This document shows, piece by piece, positions 7,788 through 15,435 of a stretch of DNA of 49,465 nucleotides (position 1 is its first letter; each line of letters begins with the position of its first letter). Source of the stretch: CAMLFJ01 sp040902305 (lineage in GTDB: Bacteria; Methylomirabilota; Methylomirabilia; Rokubacteriales; CSP1-6); assembly GCA_040902305.1 (NCBI GenBank), contig JBBDXN010000020.1, positions 1 to 49,465 of the forward strand. The letters run 5' to 3'. Under the pieces are notes generated by a model that was not told the DNA's origin, searched no databases, and worked only from the letters and a program-made list of their open reading frames with translations. Position numbers and translations under genes: made by a program.

Positions 7788-8522
7788 ATGGTCGATCTCA
7801 GCGCGGACCTGGTCGGCGTCCTCTCCAATTGCCTTCCGAACGACCATTGCGCGCAGACCGGCGCCGAATATTACGTACACCTCTTCCATGATCGTCTGTG
7901 GAAGGGGGACGGAACCCCCCGGGTGCTGGATCTCGGATGTGGAGACGGGAGATCACTCGACGTCTTCCGCCGCCGCGGCCGCGAGGTCGACTGGGTTGGC
8001 ATCGACCTCGCCGATTCCCCGGCAGCCCGTCAGCGAGCCGGGGCCGGGGCCACGTTCATCGTGGGTGATGGCGGCAAGATCCCATTCCCGGCGGGGTCTT
8101 TCGACATGATCTATTCCAAGCACGTCCTGGAGCACGTACGCCACCCGCTTGCATTCCTCCTCGAGGCGCGACGGGTATTGAAAGCGACCGGGTACTACGC
8201 GGGATCCGTCTCACAACTCGAGCCGTATCACGGGCGAAGCTTCTGGAACTTCACCCCACTCGGCTTCAAGGAGATCGTCGAGGAAGCCGGACTGCGCGTC
8301 TGTGAGCTCCGACCGGGCGTCGATGCCGTGTCCTTGATGGCCTGGCACCTGCGAGACAGGCTCTTTCGAGAAGCCTGGTGGAGCTCGGAATCACCGCTCA
8401 ATCGCCTCTTCAACGCCTACGGGCGGTTGCGCCGGAAGGAGATCTGGCGAATCAATCTTCTCAAGCTGCGGTTCTGTGGAACCTTCGGCTTTCTCGTAAG
8501 ACCCCTCGAGGGGACGAGGTGA
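7788..8522 (+). CDS. Class I SAM-dependent methyltransferase
   Basis: This 244-aa protein has motif I RVLDLGCGDGRSLDVF (about 46-60), WVGIDLADS, DGGKIPFPAGSFDMIYSKHVLEHV and RRVLKATGYYAGSVS. These are standard features of Methyltransf_11-type enzymes. The C-terminal third (FWNFTPLGFKEIVEEAGLRV...) resembles methyltransferases of lipopolysaccharide and capsule clusters. ATG 7788 has a good GGGGAG at 7775-7780, seven bases upstream. Base composition is less GC-rich than the core genes, consistent with transfer. It lies between the ATP-grasp pair and tRNA-Arg. Confidence 0.85.
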   Translation: MVDLSADLVGVLSNCLPNDHCAQTGAEYYVHLFHDRLWKGDGTPRVLDLGCGDGRSLDVFRRRGREVDWVGIDLADSPAARQRAGAGATFIVGDGGKIPFPAGSFDMIYSKHVLEHVRHPLAFLLEARRVLKATGYYAGSVSQLEPYHGRSFWNFTPLGFKEIVEEAGLRVCELRPGVDAVSLMAWHLRDRLFREAWWSSESPLNRLFNAYGRLRRKEIWRINLLKLRFCGTFGFLVRPLEGTR

Positions 8523-8536
8523 AAGGTGCTAGAATC
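8523..8536 (+). promoter_or_regulatory. Extended -10 promoter element before tRNA-Arg
   Basis: This is an exact repeat of the 14-mer at 5874-5887, containing TG-n-TAGAAT (TAGAAT at 8530-8535). The tRNA 5' end lies 28 bases after the box. Confidence 0.5.
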
Positions 8537-8563
8537 ACAGTCGAATACGTCGCAGACCCTGAT

Positions 8564-8640
8564 GCCCCCGTAGCTCAGGTGGATAGAGCAGCAGTTTCCT
8601 AAACTGCGTGCCGGGTGTTCGAGTCACCCCGGGGGCACCA
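8564..8640 (+). tRNA. tRNA-Arg (anticodon CCU)
   Basis: The acceptor GCCCCCG (8564-8570) pairs with CGGGGGC (8630-8636), followed by A and encoded CCA (8638-8640). The D stem is GCTC/GAGC. The anticodon stem GCAGT/ACTGC encloses TTCCTAA, with anticodon CCT at 8598-8600. A recombinase remnant abuts the 3' end on the opposite strand, so the gene probably served as an integration site. Confidence 0.97.
8624..8640. other. Probable attachment-site core in tRNA-Arg 3' end
   Basis: The 3' end of the tRNA is shared with the last codons of the recombinase remnant on the other strand. I could not find a second copy of this core in the window, so the partner site is lost or lies elsewhere. Confidence 0.35.
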
Positions 8641-9121
8641 TCTCTCCGCTCAGCACGATACTGGCCATCAAAGGCCCGAAGGTCGCCATCCCGCTCAGCC
8701 GGATCCCCTCGGGCGTCCGCTCGACGGTCAGCCGCTCGGTGAGCATCCGCCGGACGATCTGGATCCTCCTCGAGGAGCGCCGCCACTCCGCGCAGAGCGC
8801 GTGCAGCTCCGCCGTCACCGCGACGTCATCGACCGCGGCCGCGGTGCGCTCGAGGGGGTCGAGCTGGCCGAGCTCGCCGGCGAGGGCCGCCCGGCGGCGC
8901 TCTCGGCCCTGGAGGGCCTCCAGAAGCGAGGGCAGGGGACCGGCCGTGGCGATCGCCTCGTCGTAGCGTCCGAGCTCCTGGTCGAGCTCGCGCTTGAGCC
9001 GGCGCCCGCGGCCGCTGTCGGGCTTCGCCGTCAAACGAGCCGCCGCCCGGCGGACCGCCGCGGTGATGCGCTCCAAAGCCATGAGCTTACGGCCCAGGTC
9101 CTCGAGCACGGAGTCAAGCAT
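8624..9121 (-). pseudogene. Large serine recombinase, C-terminal remnant
   Basis: The readable frame gives about 165 residues with the helix-rich coiled-coil end of serine recombinases. MLDSVLEDLGRKLMALERIT is followed by RRLKRELDQELGRYDEAIATAG, LPSLLEALQGRERRRAALAGEL and a short beta segment RMLTERLTVERTPEGIRLSG. No catalytic N-terminal resolvase domain or zinc ribbon is present upstream. The open frame instead runs into the end of the asparagine-synthase-like gene. The last codons and stop lie inside the tRNA-Arg 3' end (8624-8640), as for an integrase gene read across its attachment site. ATG 9121 is an internal methionine used as a working boundary. It is a decayed element. Confidence 0.72.
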
Positions 9122-9174
9122 GCGGAGGTGATGTAGACACCCCAGCCAGCCCTCGCGAGGGCGAAGACCACGAA

Positions 9175-10710
9175 TCATGGCCTCACCCCGCGCGTCATCC
9201 GCAACCTTGCCCTTTTTAGTAGGGCGCCGAGACGGCGCTTGACGGGACGCGCCGCCGGATACAGAGCATCCTTTCCGCGCGCGACAGCCGACTGAAAGAC
9301 CCTTCTTGAACCCGTGAATTCGTTGAAAGGCAATGCGAGCAACGCCGGCCACTCGCTTCTGCAAATGTCAGTCGAGAGCTGCTTGTTCCACCGGTATTCA
9401 TACGGCAGCTTCAACATACTCGCGAACACAGCACGCTGATTGAATGGGGATAGCTCGAACAGAGACGTTAGGTTGCCGTAGTGCGCCGGCGCCGCCCAGC
9501 CCCCCAGCCTATGCTCAAGATAGTATAAGTCGAGCACATCCAGCGCCGTCAGTCCCGCCAGGCCAGTGAGCCACGTCTCGATGTCGCCAACGAGAGCCGC
9601 TTCGCTCGGCATACCGCTCCGCTCCAGAAGGTCGAAAGGCATTAGCCGCGCATGGGGAGCATCTCCATCGCGCCAATAGAAGGCGCGTCCAACTTCTCCG
9701 CCAATTCCGGGCAGGAGGGCGCGACCGGTTTCCAGGCCTTCGAGCGTCTTGTGTATCCTCCATATATCTCCACTAACCGCGTGGCCAGTCAGGGAAAGCC
9801 AATCACGTTGCTCCTGCCTCGTGGCATACCGAACGCGCAAAAAGAAGTGATCCAAAGCATGCCGCCTGGCGAGCTTCGTGGCTAGGTGTGTATCGACCGT
9901 GACCGTGTTGCCGTCGCGCAGGGTGAAGAACGAGATGTCCGGGAGATGTGCTTTTGCACATGCGAGCAGCATTCGCGTGTCGCGGCCGCCGGTCAAGGTG
10001 AGGTACGTCGGGACGTGAGCAACCACCAGCGAGACAAGACTCTTCAGCGAGGCTGCGATGGTGTTCACGGTGTCAGGTACATGTGCACTGACTGCGAGAT
10101 CATGAAGGTCGCGGGGCCAGTGCCTCGCGGCGTGCCACTCGATGAGGTCGAGAGCATGGTTCGGGAGAAGGCGGCGGACCCCGACACGAGCTGTCAACGT
10201 GCCCGGAAACCAAAGCCCGCTCTCAGGCATGCCCAGCGCGTTGATCAGCCCATAATCCCAGCTGTGTTCGCTTCCGAGCAGTGTTGGGGTAGACGCGACA
10301 GTCGGCTCAGTTCGGCGATAGACAGTACCGAGCGATCCGTACGGGTCCAGATAGAGCCGTTCCTCCTTGCGAGCCAAAACGATCAGGACCCATCTACCGG
10401 CTACGGTCTCGTAAAATCTATTGATGGATTCACTTTCAATGACGTTGGTGTGCGCAGTATCGAGCACTACTGTGCTTGGTCGCGACCCACCGGCGACAAG
10501 TGGATACCCGACGCACCATCCAAGCACCTCTCCGAATCTATTCTCGACAGACGCCACCGGCAAGTTCGAGACGCCGAGCGTCCAGCCACGTTGCCGATGT
10601 CTAGCCCAACCTCTAGGAATCTGCCCTTCCGACCGAGAGAGAACATACTGTCGGGAGAGGCCCTCGCAGGCCAGGCCCGCCTCATCGAACCAGAAGTGGT
10701 CCATCGTCAT
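9175..10710 (-). CDS. Asparagine-synthase-like protein
   Basis: This 511-aa protein has an N-terminal part with a weak class II glutamine amidotransferase look (LYLDPYGSLGTVYRR, about 119-132). It has no N-terminal catalytic Cys, so it cannot release ammonia from glutamine by the usual route. The C-terminal synthase domain carries a PP-loop variant LTLTGGRDTRMLL (about 237-248) where typical enzymes have SGGxDS, and keeps the Gly-Gly and Asp. Such asparagine-synthase homologues occur in surface-glycan and peptide-modification clusters, where they adenylate a carboxylate. Here the substrate is unknown. The gene is visibly more AT-rich than its surroundings, a sign of transfer. It ends 53 bases before the recombinase remnant. 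Confidence 0.75.
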   Translation of the reverse strand: MTMDHFWFDEAGLACEGLSRQYVLSRSEGQIPRGWARHRQRGWTLGVSNLPVASVENRFGEVLGWCVGYPLVAGGSRPSTVVLDTAHTNVIESESINRFYETVAGRWVLIVLARKEERLYLDPYGSLGTVYRRTEPTVASTPTLLGSEHSWDYGLINALGMPESGLWFPGTLTARVGVRRLLPNHALDLIEWHAARHWPRDLHDLAVSAHVPDTVNTIAASLKSLVSLVVAHVPTYLTLTGGRDTRMLLACAKAHLPDISFFTLRDGNTVTVDTHLATKLARRHALDHFFLRVRYATRQEQRDWLSLTGHAVSGDIWRIHKTLEGLETGRALLPGIGGEVGRAFYWRDGDAPHARLMPFDLLERSGMPSEAALVGDIETWLTGLAGLTALDVLDLYYLEHRLGGWAAPAHYGNLTSLFELSPFNQRAVFASMLKLPYEYRWNKQLSTDICRSEWPALLALPFNEFTGSRRVFQSAVARGKDALYPAARPVKRRLGALLKRARLRMTRGVRP

Positions 10711-10782
10711 CTCCGTCAGGTGAAAGCGGTTGAGCCGAGCTCTCGGCGGATCACCGGCTGCGCCGAGGGGGCGCTCTTCGTT

Positions 10783-11252
10783 TCAACCGAGACGACCGGC
10801 CTCCCGGTCGCATGTCACGTGGATGGTGAGCACAGCTGCCGGTGACCTGACGAGCCCGGCGATCGCCTCAAGGGCGGCCCAGGTGTCTCGGTCGCGCGTC
10901 GTCTGGGTCAAGGCTCGGCGGCGCGGGCTGAGGGCGGCCCGGCACTTGTCCGAGCACGCCTCCCGCTTCCAAACCGCCTCGGCCCCCCACAGACTATGCA
11001 GACCGGCTGCGGGGAGCCTACCACGCCCGCCCGTTCAGCCTGTGGCGAGACCCGGGGCACGGGAGAGACGTCGGCCATGGGTCGGCTACGCCTTGCGGCC
11101 TGGGGGCGGGCGCCGAGCTGGCGGGGCCAGGCCACGCGCGCGTAGTGATCCCCGCGGTGCCCGTCCCCGCGGGTGCACGTGAACGCCTGCGGCTTGCCGG
11201 CCAGGGTGACGGTGACCTGGCGGCAGGTATTGGCCAACGCCACGCGGGGCAT
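10783..11252 (-). pseudogene. Zinc-finger protein gene interrupted by a frameshift
   Basis: From ATG 11252 the frame encodes a Cys/His segment (FTCTRGDGHRGDHYARVAW), a linker, then CIVCGGPRRFGSGR. At about 10961-10965 the frame must change by one base. The new frame continues as EACSDKCRAALSPRRRAL and runs to a stop at 10783. Adding one G to the run in CGGGAGG (minus strand) joins CxxC with CxxxC into a full zinc finger. The two halves could also be two small genes, the second starting at ATG 11078. Neither half has a known function; such small CxxC proteins are common in mobile elements. It lies next to the recombinase and asparagine-synthase-like gene. Confidence 0.5.
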
Positions 11253-11457
11253 TTCGACGGTAAGCTGACGCTATCGGGCGCGTGCCGAGGCGTCGGGCGA
11301 TCGCCTGTGAGGGAGGGGTCGAGCTCTGGAGACCGCCCTCTCGGGCCTCATGTTCGGTCCGCCAGACGCACTTCTACCGGCCGGTCGCCACCACGCGAGG
11401 AGATAGCTCTGCGGGACGAAGTGCTGCGTCTTGTGCTTCGACAGCGCGGTATGCGGA

Positions 11458-11706
11458 TCAGACCTTCGGCGGCCGAGGAGAACCCTTCCGGTCCTTGCGC
11501 TGCTTGTCGGTCGCGCCGCCCATGCTCGTCGCGCGGGGTGGCGGCATCTTCATCGGCGGCTTCTTCTTGGCGTTGGTCATCCGCTTCTTCTTCTCGACGC
11601 GCACCTGTGCCTCTTGCTTCGCGCTCTCGCGGAGACCGGCGAAGAACTCGGCGCGCGCTGCGTCCACCTTCTGGAGGACTGCCAACATCTTGGCGCTGAG
11701 GGCCAT
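11458..11706 (-). CDS. Small lysine-rich protein of unknown function
   Basis: The frame gives 82 residues. The N-terminal half is an amphipathic helix (AVLQKVDAARAEFFAGLRESAKQEAQVRVE). A very basic tail follows (KKKRMTNAKKKPPMKMPPP, then DKQRKDRKGSPRPPKV). I do not recognise a family. The composition suggests nucleic-acid binding, which is only an inference. Start ATG 11706 has no clear ribosome-binding site and the frame is open upstream, so the start is uncertain. The 205 bases between this gene and 11252 hold nothing I recognise. Confidence 0.4.
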   Translation of the reverse strand: MALSAKMLAVLQKVDAARAEFFAGLRESAKQEAQVRVEKKKRMTNAKKKPPMKMPPPRATSMGGATDKQRKDRKGSPRPPKV

Positions 11707-11830
11707 CGGGGCTAGGTCCTCCAGGTCAAAGGCATCGTGCGGATCTCCTGCTTCGTGGTCGCGGCCGGTGACCGGAGTATACCGCAGGACGGGTTGGAAC
11801 GCAATCCGAGGGGGGAAAGGGAAGTCCGAC

Positions 11831-11846
11831 CCCCTACAGGTAGGGG
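11831..11846. repeat. Perfect inverted repeat downstream of the MFS gene
   Basis: CCCCTAC-AG-GTAGGGG forms a 7-bp stem, and another CCCCTAC lies at about 11858. It sits 15 bases after the MFS stop. There is no T-run after it on either strand, so a role as intrinsic terminator is doubtful; it might end or protect the MFS transcript. Confidence 0.4.
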
Positions 11847-11861
11847 AGCCAGGTTTCCCCC

Positions 11862-13106
11862 CTACGGCCGGGCTTGTTCGAGAGGCCTCCCCGGTTGCCG
11901 CAGCAGCCCTACCGCGATGCCGACGTTCAGCAAGTTCCACAGGATGCCGTTCACGAACGCGGTCTGGTAGGAGCCGGTCAGGTCGAAGATCACCCCGGAC
12001 ATCCAGCCGCCGAGCGCCATGCCGAACACGGTGGCCATCAGCACGGTGGCGACGCGCACCCCGGCCTCTTCGGGAGGGAAGAACTCCCGGATGATGACGG
12101 CGTAGGCGGGCACGATCCCGCCCTGGAACAGACCGAACAGCGCCGACACGATGTAGAGCGACGCGAGTCCGTCGAAGGGCAGGAAGAGCACGAGGGCCAG
12201 GGCTTGCAGGCTCGAGCCCAGCAGCAGCGTGCGCCGCCCGCCGATCCGGTCGCAGATCCAGCCCGACGCGAGGCGGCTCACGACGCCCGCGCCCAGCATG
12301 AGCGACAGCATCTGGGCGCCCCGCGCCGCGCCATGGCCCAGATCGCCGGCGTACGCGACGATGTGGACCTGTGGCATCGACATCGCGACGCAGCAGCTCA
12401 GGCCGGCGATGATCAGCACGGTCTGCAGCGCGGCCGGGGACATGCCCAGGGGCCGCGGTGACCGCGACGCGCCATGCCGGGCCGCGGACGTGGGCTCGGT
12501 TAGCGGCGACCGGCGCCGGAGGGCCAGCGCGAGGGGCACCATGGTCGCCACGCAGAAGACGGCGATGCCCAGGTACGTCCGGCGCCAGCCCGCGCTCTGG
12601 ATGAAGTGCTGCACGACGGGCGGCCAGACCGTGCCGGCGAGGTAGCTGCCGCTCGCGATGATCGCCACCGCCATGCCGCGATGACGGGTGAACCAGAGCG
12701 AGGTGTCGGCGAGAAGCGGCGCGAACGTGGCCGAGCTGGCGACGCCCACCAGCAGGCCCTGGGCCAGGATGAACTGCCAGAGGCTGGTCGCCTGGCTGGC
12801 GGCGGCATAGCCGAGCCCCAGCGCGATGGCGCCGCCCGCGACGGGGGCGGTGATCCCGAAGCGGTCGGAGAGGCGCCCCATCAGGATGCCGCCGAAGCCG
12901 AAGCAGATCATCGTCATGGTGTAGGGGAGCGACGCGGCGGAGCGCGCGACGCCGAACTCCGCCTGGACCGCCGGCAGGGCCACGATCACCGACCACATGC
13001 CGACGCCGCCGATGGCCGACAGCAAGAGCGCGGCACAGAGCCGGGTCCAGGCGTAGGTAGACTCCGGCGCGTGACGGCTTCCGTTGTCGCCGGCGTGATC
13101 GGGCAT
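11862..13106 (-). CDS. MFS transporter
   Basis: This 414-aa membrane protein has about 12 hydrophobic segments in two halves split by a charged central loop (about residues 195-225). The MFS loop 2-3 signature GILMGRLSDRFG (about 74-85) and its counterpart SGWICDRIGGRRTLLLG in the second half are clear. The general form (PYTMTMICFGFGGILMG, EFFPPEEAGVRVATVLMATVFGMALGGWMSG) resembles the monocarboxylate/oxalate-formate type branch. The substrate cannot be told from the sequence. It is divergent from the ArsR regulator gene, which may control it. Confidence 0.88.
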   Translation of the reverse strand: MPDHAGDNGSRHAPESTYAWTRLCAALLLSAIGGVGMWSVIVALPAVQAEFGVARSAASLPYTMTMICFGFGGILMGRLSDRFGITAPVAGGAIALGLGYAAASQATSLWQFILAQGLLVGVASSATFAPLLADTSLWFTRHRGMAVAIIASGSYLAGTVWPPVVQHFIQSAGWRRTYLGIAVFCVATMVPLALALRRRSPLTEPTSAARHGASRSPRPLGMSPAALQTVLIIAGLSCCVAMSMPQVHIVAYAGDLGHGAARGAQMLSLMLGAGVVSRLASGWICDRIGGRRTLLLGSSLQALALVLFLPFDGLASLYIVSALFGLFQGGIVPAYAVIIREFFPPEEAGVRVATVLMATVFGMALGGWMSGVIFDLTGSYQTAFVNGILWNLLNVGIAVGLLRQPGRPLEQARP

Positions 13107-13272
13107 GATGAGCGCCGTCCAGTATCCAGGTTAGGTTGCCATTTGTACCCATCCAATTCGGGGTCGGCCGGGAAGGCCATCGAGGACACGCTTGAGGTTC
13201 CGGCGGGGCGTTGATTTTTGTCTTCGGCGCATGGTGAAACATCCGCGCGCCTGACGCGCTAAGCTGGGCTCG

Positions 13273-13968
13273 ATGACCGAGCCCGATATCGCGTTCGTGG
13301 CGAATCTCCTGGCCGATCCCTCCCGCGCCGCCATGTGCCTGTCCCTGGCGGGTGGCGAGGCGCGGCCGGCGGGTGAGCTGGCCGCCCGGGCCGGCATCTC
13401 CGCTCAGGCGGCCAGTAACCACCTGGCCAAGCTCATCGCCGGCCGCCTCCTGCGCGTCGAGCGGCAGGGCCGCTGGCGCTACTACCGGCTGGCCGGCACC
13501 GACGTGGGCCACGCGGTCGAGGCCCTCTCCGTCGTCGCGCCCGTCCCGGCGCAGCCGCCTCCGGTGAACGGGATGGCCGACGCCGCGCGGCGTCTGAAGA
13601 GCGCGCGCACCTGCTACGGCCACCTGGCCGGCCGGCTGGGGGTGGCCCTGGCCGACGCGCTGATCGCGCAGCGCTGGATCGAGGACGACGGCCACCGGTA
13701 TCGGGTCACGCCGACCGGGACCCGTTCTCTCCACGCGTTGGGCATCGAGGTGCGGCCGGGCCGCGCCCAGGCGCCCGCGCGGCGATGCATCGACTGGACC
13801 GAGCGCCGACCGCACGTGGCCGGTCCGGTGGGCCTCGCGCTGGCGAAGCTGGTCCTCGACCGCGGCTGGGTTCGCCGGGTGCGGGGGACCCGCTCCCTCG
13901 CCGTCACCCCGCTCGGGCGGGCGCAGCTTGCGACGGTGTTCAACCTGAGATGGGAGGAGAGACGATGA
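13273..13968 (+). CDS. ArsR-type winged-helix regulator with extra C-terminal domain
   Basis: This 231-aa protein has an N-terminal ArsR winged helix (about 1-85). IAFVANLLADPSRAAMCLSL is followed by the recognition helix region AGISAQAASNHLAKLIAGRLLRVERQGRWRYYRLA. It lacks the usual metal-binding cysteine pair. The C-terminal half (about 110-230) includes a second winged-helix-like part. This longer ArsR form is known in soil bacteria. It overlaps the NIPSNAP gene by four bases and is divergent from the MFS gene, a likely target. A TAAGCT box (13260-13265) lies 7 bases before the ATG, but no good -35 is visible. Confidence 0.88.
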   Translation: MTEPDIAFVANLLADPSRAAMCLSLAGGEARPAGELAARAGISAQAASNHLAKLIAGRLLRVERQGRWRYYRLAGTDVGHAVEALSVVAPVPAQPPPVNGMADAARRLKSARTCYGHLAGRLGVALADALIAQRWIEDDGHRYRVTPTGTRSLHALGIEVRPGRAQAPARRCIDWTERRPHVAGPVGLALAKLVLDRGWVRRVRGTRSLAVTPLGRAQLATVFNLRWEERR

Positions 13969-14270
13969 TCACCCTGAGCATCCGCTACACGATCGACGCC
14001 CGGAAGCGGTCGGACTTCGAGCAGTACGCGCGGGCCCTGGGCACCATCATCCCGCGGTGCGGCGGCGACCTGGTCGGCTACTGGCTGCCGACGAAGTTCG
14101 CCGGGCCGACGAACCAGGCACTGGCCCTGATCGACTTCCCGAGCCTCGCGGCGTACGAGCAGTACCGCGAGCGGCTCGCGAAGGACGACGACAACATCGA
14201 CAGCGTGCGGCGCGCCGAGGAGAGCGGCTGCATCCTCATCGAGGACCGCGCGTTCCTCGAGCGCGCCTGA
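13965..14270 (+). CDS. NIPSNAP family protein
   Basis: This 101-aa protein has the ferredoxin-like alpha/beta-barrel fold of NIPSNAP (ITLSIRYTIDARKRSDFEQYARAL, LVGYWLPTKFAGPTNQALALIDFPSLAAYEQYRERLA). The family often associates with small-molecule or aromatic metabolism, but no reaction is established. ATG 13965 is taken because it overlaps the ArsR stop (ATGA) and begins the conserved strand. Cotranscription with the ArsR gene is likely. Confidence 0.85.
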   Translation: MITLSIRYTIDARKRSDFEQYARALGTIIPRCGGDLVGYWLPTKFAGPTNQALALIDFPSLAAYEQYRERLAKDDDNIDSVRRAEESGCILIEDRAFLERA

Positions 14271-14368
14271 GCGACGGCTGGTTAGGGGGTTAGAGAGCGC
14301 GGCGTCTTTTTCTGCCGCTTCTTCGCGGTGGTGACCCGACAATACTCCGCGAGGGAGGGCACGCGCTC

Positions 14369-14455
14369 ATGCGCTTCCTGTGGGCCTATCTACTGGTGGT
14401 CGTGTTCGCGTTCGGATTCGTGTGCGCGGCCGTCTTCACGGTCGGCGAGGACTAG
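14369..14455 (+). CDS. 28-aa single-span membrane protein
   Basis: MRFLWAYLLVVVFAFGFVC followed by AAVFTVGED is one transmembrane helix with a positively charged start and an acidic tail. A good GAGGGAGG lies at 14351-14358, ten bases before the ATG, and a GACAAT box lies at 14338-14343. Nothing is known about function. Confidence 0.45.
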   Translation: MRFLWAYLLVVVFAFGFVCAAVFTVGED

Positions 14456-14505
14456 CCGCGCCGCACCGCTGAGCCCCAGTTGGTGCCATTCCCCTCAGTT
14501 CGTGA

Positions 14506-14534
14506 TTGTCCACGGGAGTGGTGGCGGCTAGGAT
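14506..14534 (+). promoter_or_regulatory. Promoter of the TauD gene, leaderless geometry
   Basis: TTGTCC (14506-14511), 17 bases, TAGGAT (14529-14534), then 6 bases to ATG 14541. The start codon would be at or very near the transcription start. Confidence 0.55.
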
Positions 14535-14540
14535 GAGGTC

Positions 14541-15386
14541 ATGGGTGCGATGCCGATCGAGGTCCGTCCCATCACCGGCGCCCTGGGGGCCGAGGTCCAC
14601 GGGGTCGACCTGAGCGCCGACCTCGACGAGGCAACCGTGGGCGGCATCCGGCGGGCCCTGCTCGATCATTGCGTCATCTTCTTCCGCGACCAGCGGTTCG
14701 ACGCCGCCCAGCACAAGGCGCTCGCGCGCCGCTTCGGCAAGATCTTCGTGCACCCGAACTACAAGGGCACCGGTCCGGACCCCGAGATCGTCGACATCCG
14801 CCGCGAGCCCGGGGATCAGCGCATCGTGGGCGAGGAATGGCACACGGACACCACCATGATGCCGGAGCCCCCGATGGGCGCCATCCTCTACGCGATCGAG
14901 GTGCCCCCGTACGGCGGGGACACCCTCTTCGCCAGCCAGTACCTCGCCTACGAGGCGCTCTCCGACGGCATGAAGCGGATGCTGGAGGGCCTGCGGGCCG
15001 TCCACAGCGATCGCAAGGTGGCCGGCCCCCAGGCGGGGCTGAACGCCTACCGGGCGACCAAGGTGCGCGAGGACGCGAGCTGGCAGGAGACGGTGAGCAC
15101 CCATCCCGTCGTGCGCACCCATCCGGAGACCGGACGCAGGCTGCTCTTCGTCAACCACTCGTACACCATCCGCTTCGACGGCATGACGGAAGCCGAGAGC
15201 GCCCCGCTCCTCGGCTTCCTCCTCGAGCACGGACACCGGCCGGAGTTCACCTGCCGCTTCCGGTGGGCGAACGGCTCGGTCACGTTCTGGGACAACCGCT
15301 GCGTCAAGCACCTGGCGGTACACGATGCGGGGCCGTTCCGCCGGGTCATGCGGCGGGTCCAGATCGCGGGCGACAAGCCGGTCTGA
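14541..15386 (+). CDS. TauD/TfdA family 2-oxoglutarate-dependent dioxygenase
   Basis: This 281-aa enzyme has the facial triad of iron(II)/2-oxoglutarate dioxygenases. H101-x-D103 (EEWHTDTT) and the distal His near 257 (NRCVKHLAVHD) are present, with the 2-oxoglutarate-binding Arg near 267-268 (PFRRVMRR). N-terminal ITGALGAEVHGVDLS and CVIFFRDQ are family marks. The family hydroxylates small acids such as taurine, 2,4-D or other organic acids, and the substrate is unknown here. ATG 14550 is a second possible start. It is followed 49 bases later by a PPOX-type flavoprotein gene with its own ribosome-binding site. Confidence 0.92.
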   Translation: MGAMPIEVRPITGALGAEVHGVDLSADLDEATVGGIRRALLDHCVIFFRDQRFDAAQHKALARRFGKIFVHPNYKGTGPDPEIVDIRREPGDQRIVGEEWHTDTTMMPEPPMGAILYAIEVPPYGGDTLFASQYLAYEALSDGMKRMLEGLRAVHSDRKVAGPQAGLNAYRATKVREDASWQETVSTHPVVRTHPETGRRLLFVNHSYTIRFDGMTEAESAPLLGFLLEHGHRPEFTCRFRWANGSVTFWDNRCVKHLAVHDAGPFRRVMRRVQIAGDKPV

Positions 15387-15435
15387 CGCGCCGGCCCCAC
15401 CCCGGGGCGCCCGAAGGTGGCAAGGAGGCCAGAGG

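Noticed and set aside
8641..13300. Second copy of the tRNA-Arg 3' end as attR
   Set aside because: No convincing repeat of the tRNA end was found in this stretch or near the similar GC-run at the window end.
11458..13815. Open frame of 785 codons on the minus strand
   Set aside because: Most of it is another frame of the MFS gene and the antisense of the ArsR gene. Only its last 82 codons lie outside real genes and were kept as a separate small protein.
14271..14330. Intrinsic terminator after the NIPSNAP gene
   Set aside because: GCGGC-loop-GCCGC encloses the T-run instead of being followed by it, so it is not a standard terminator.
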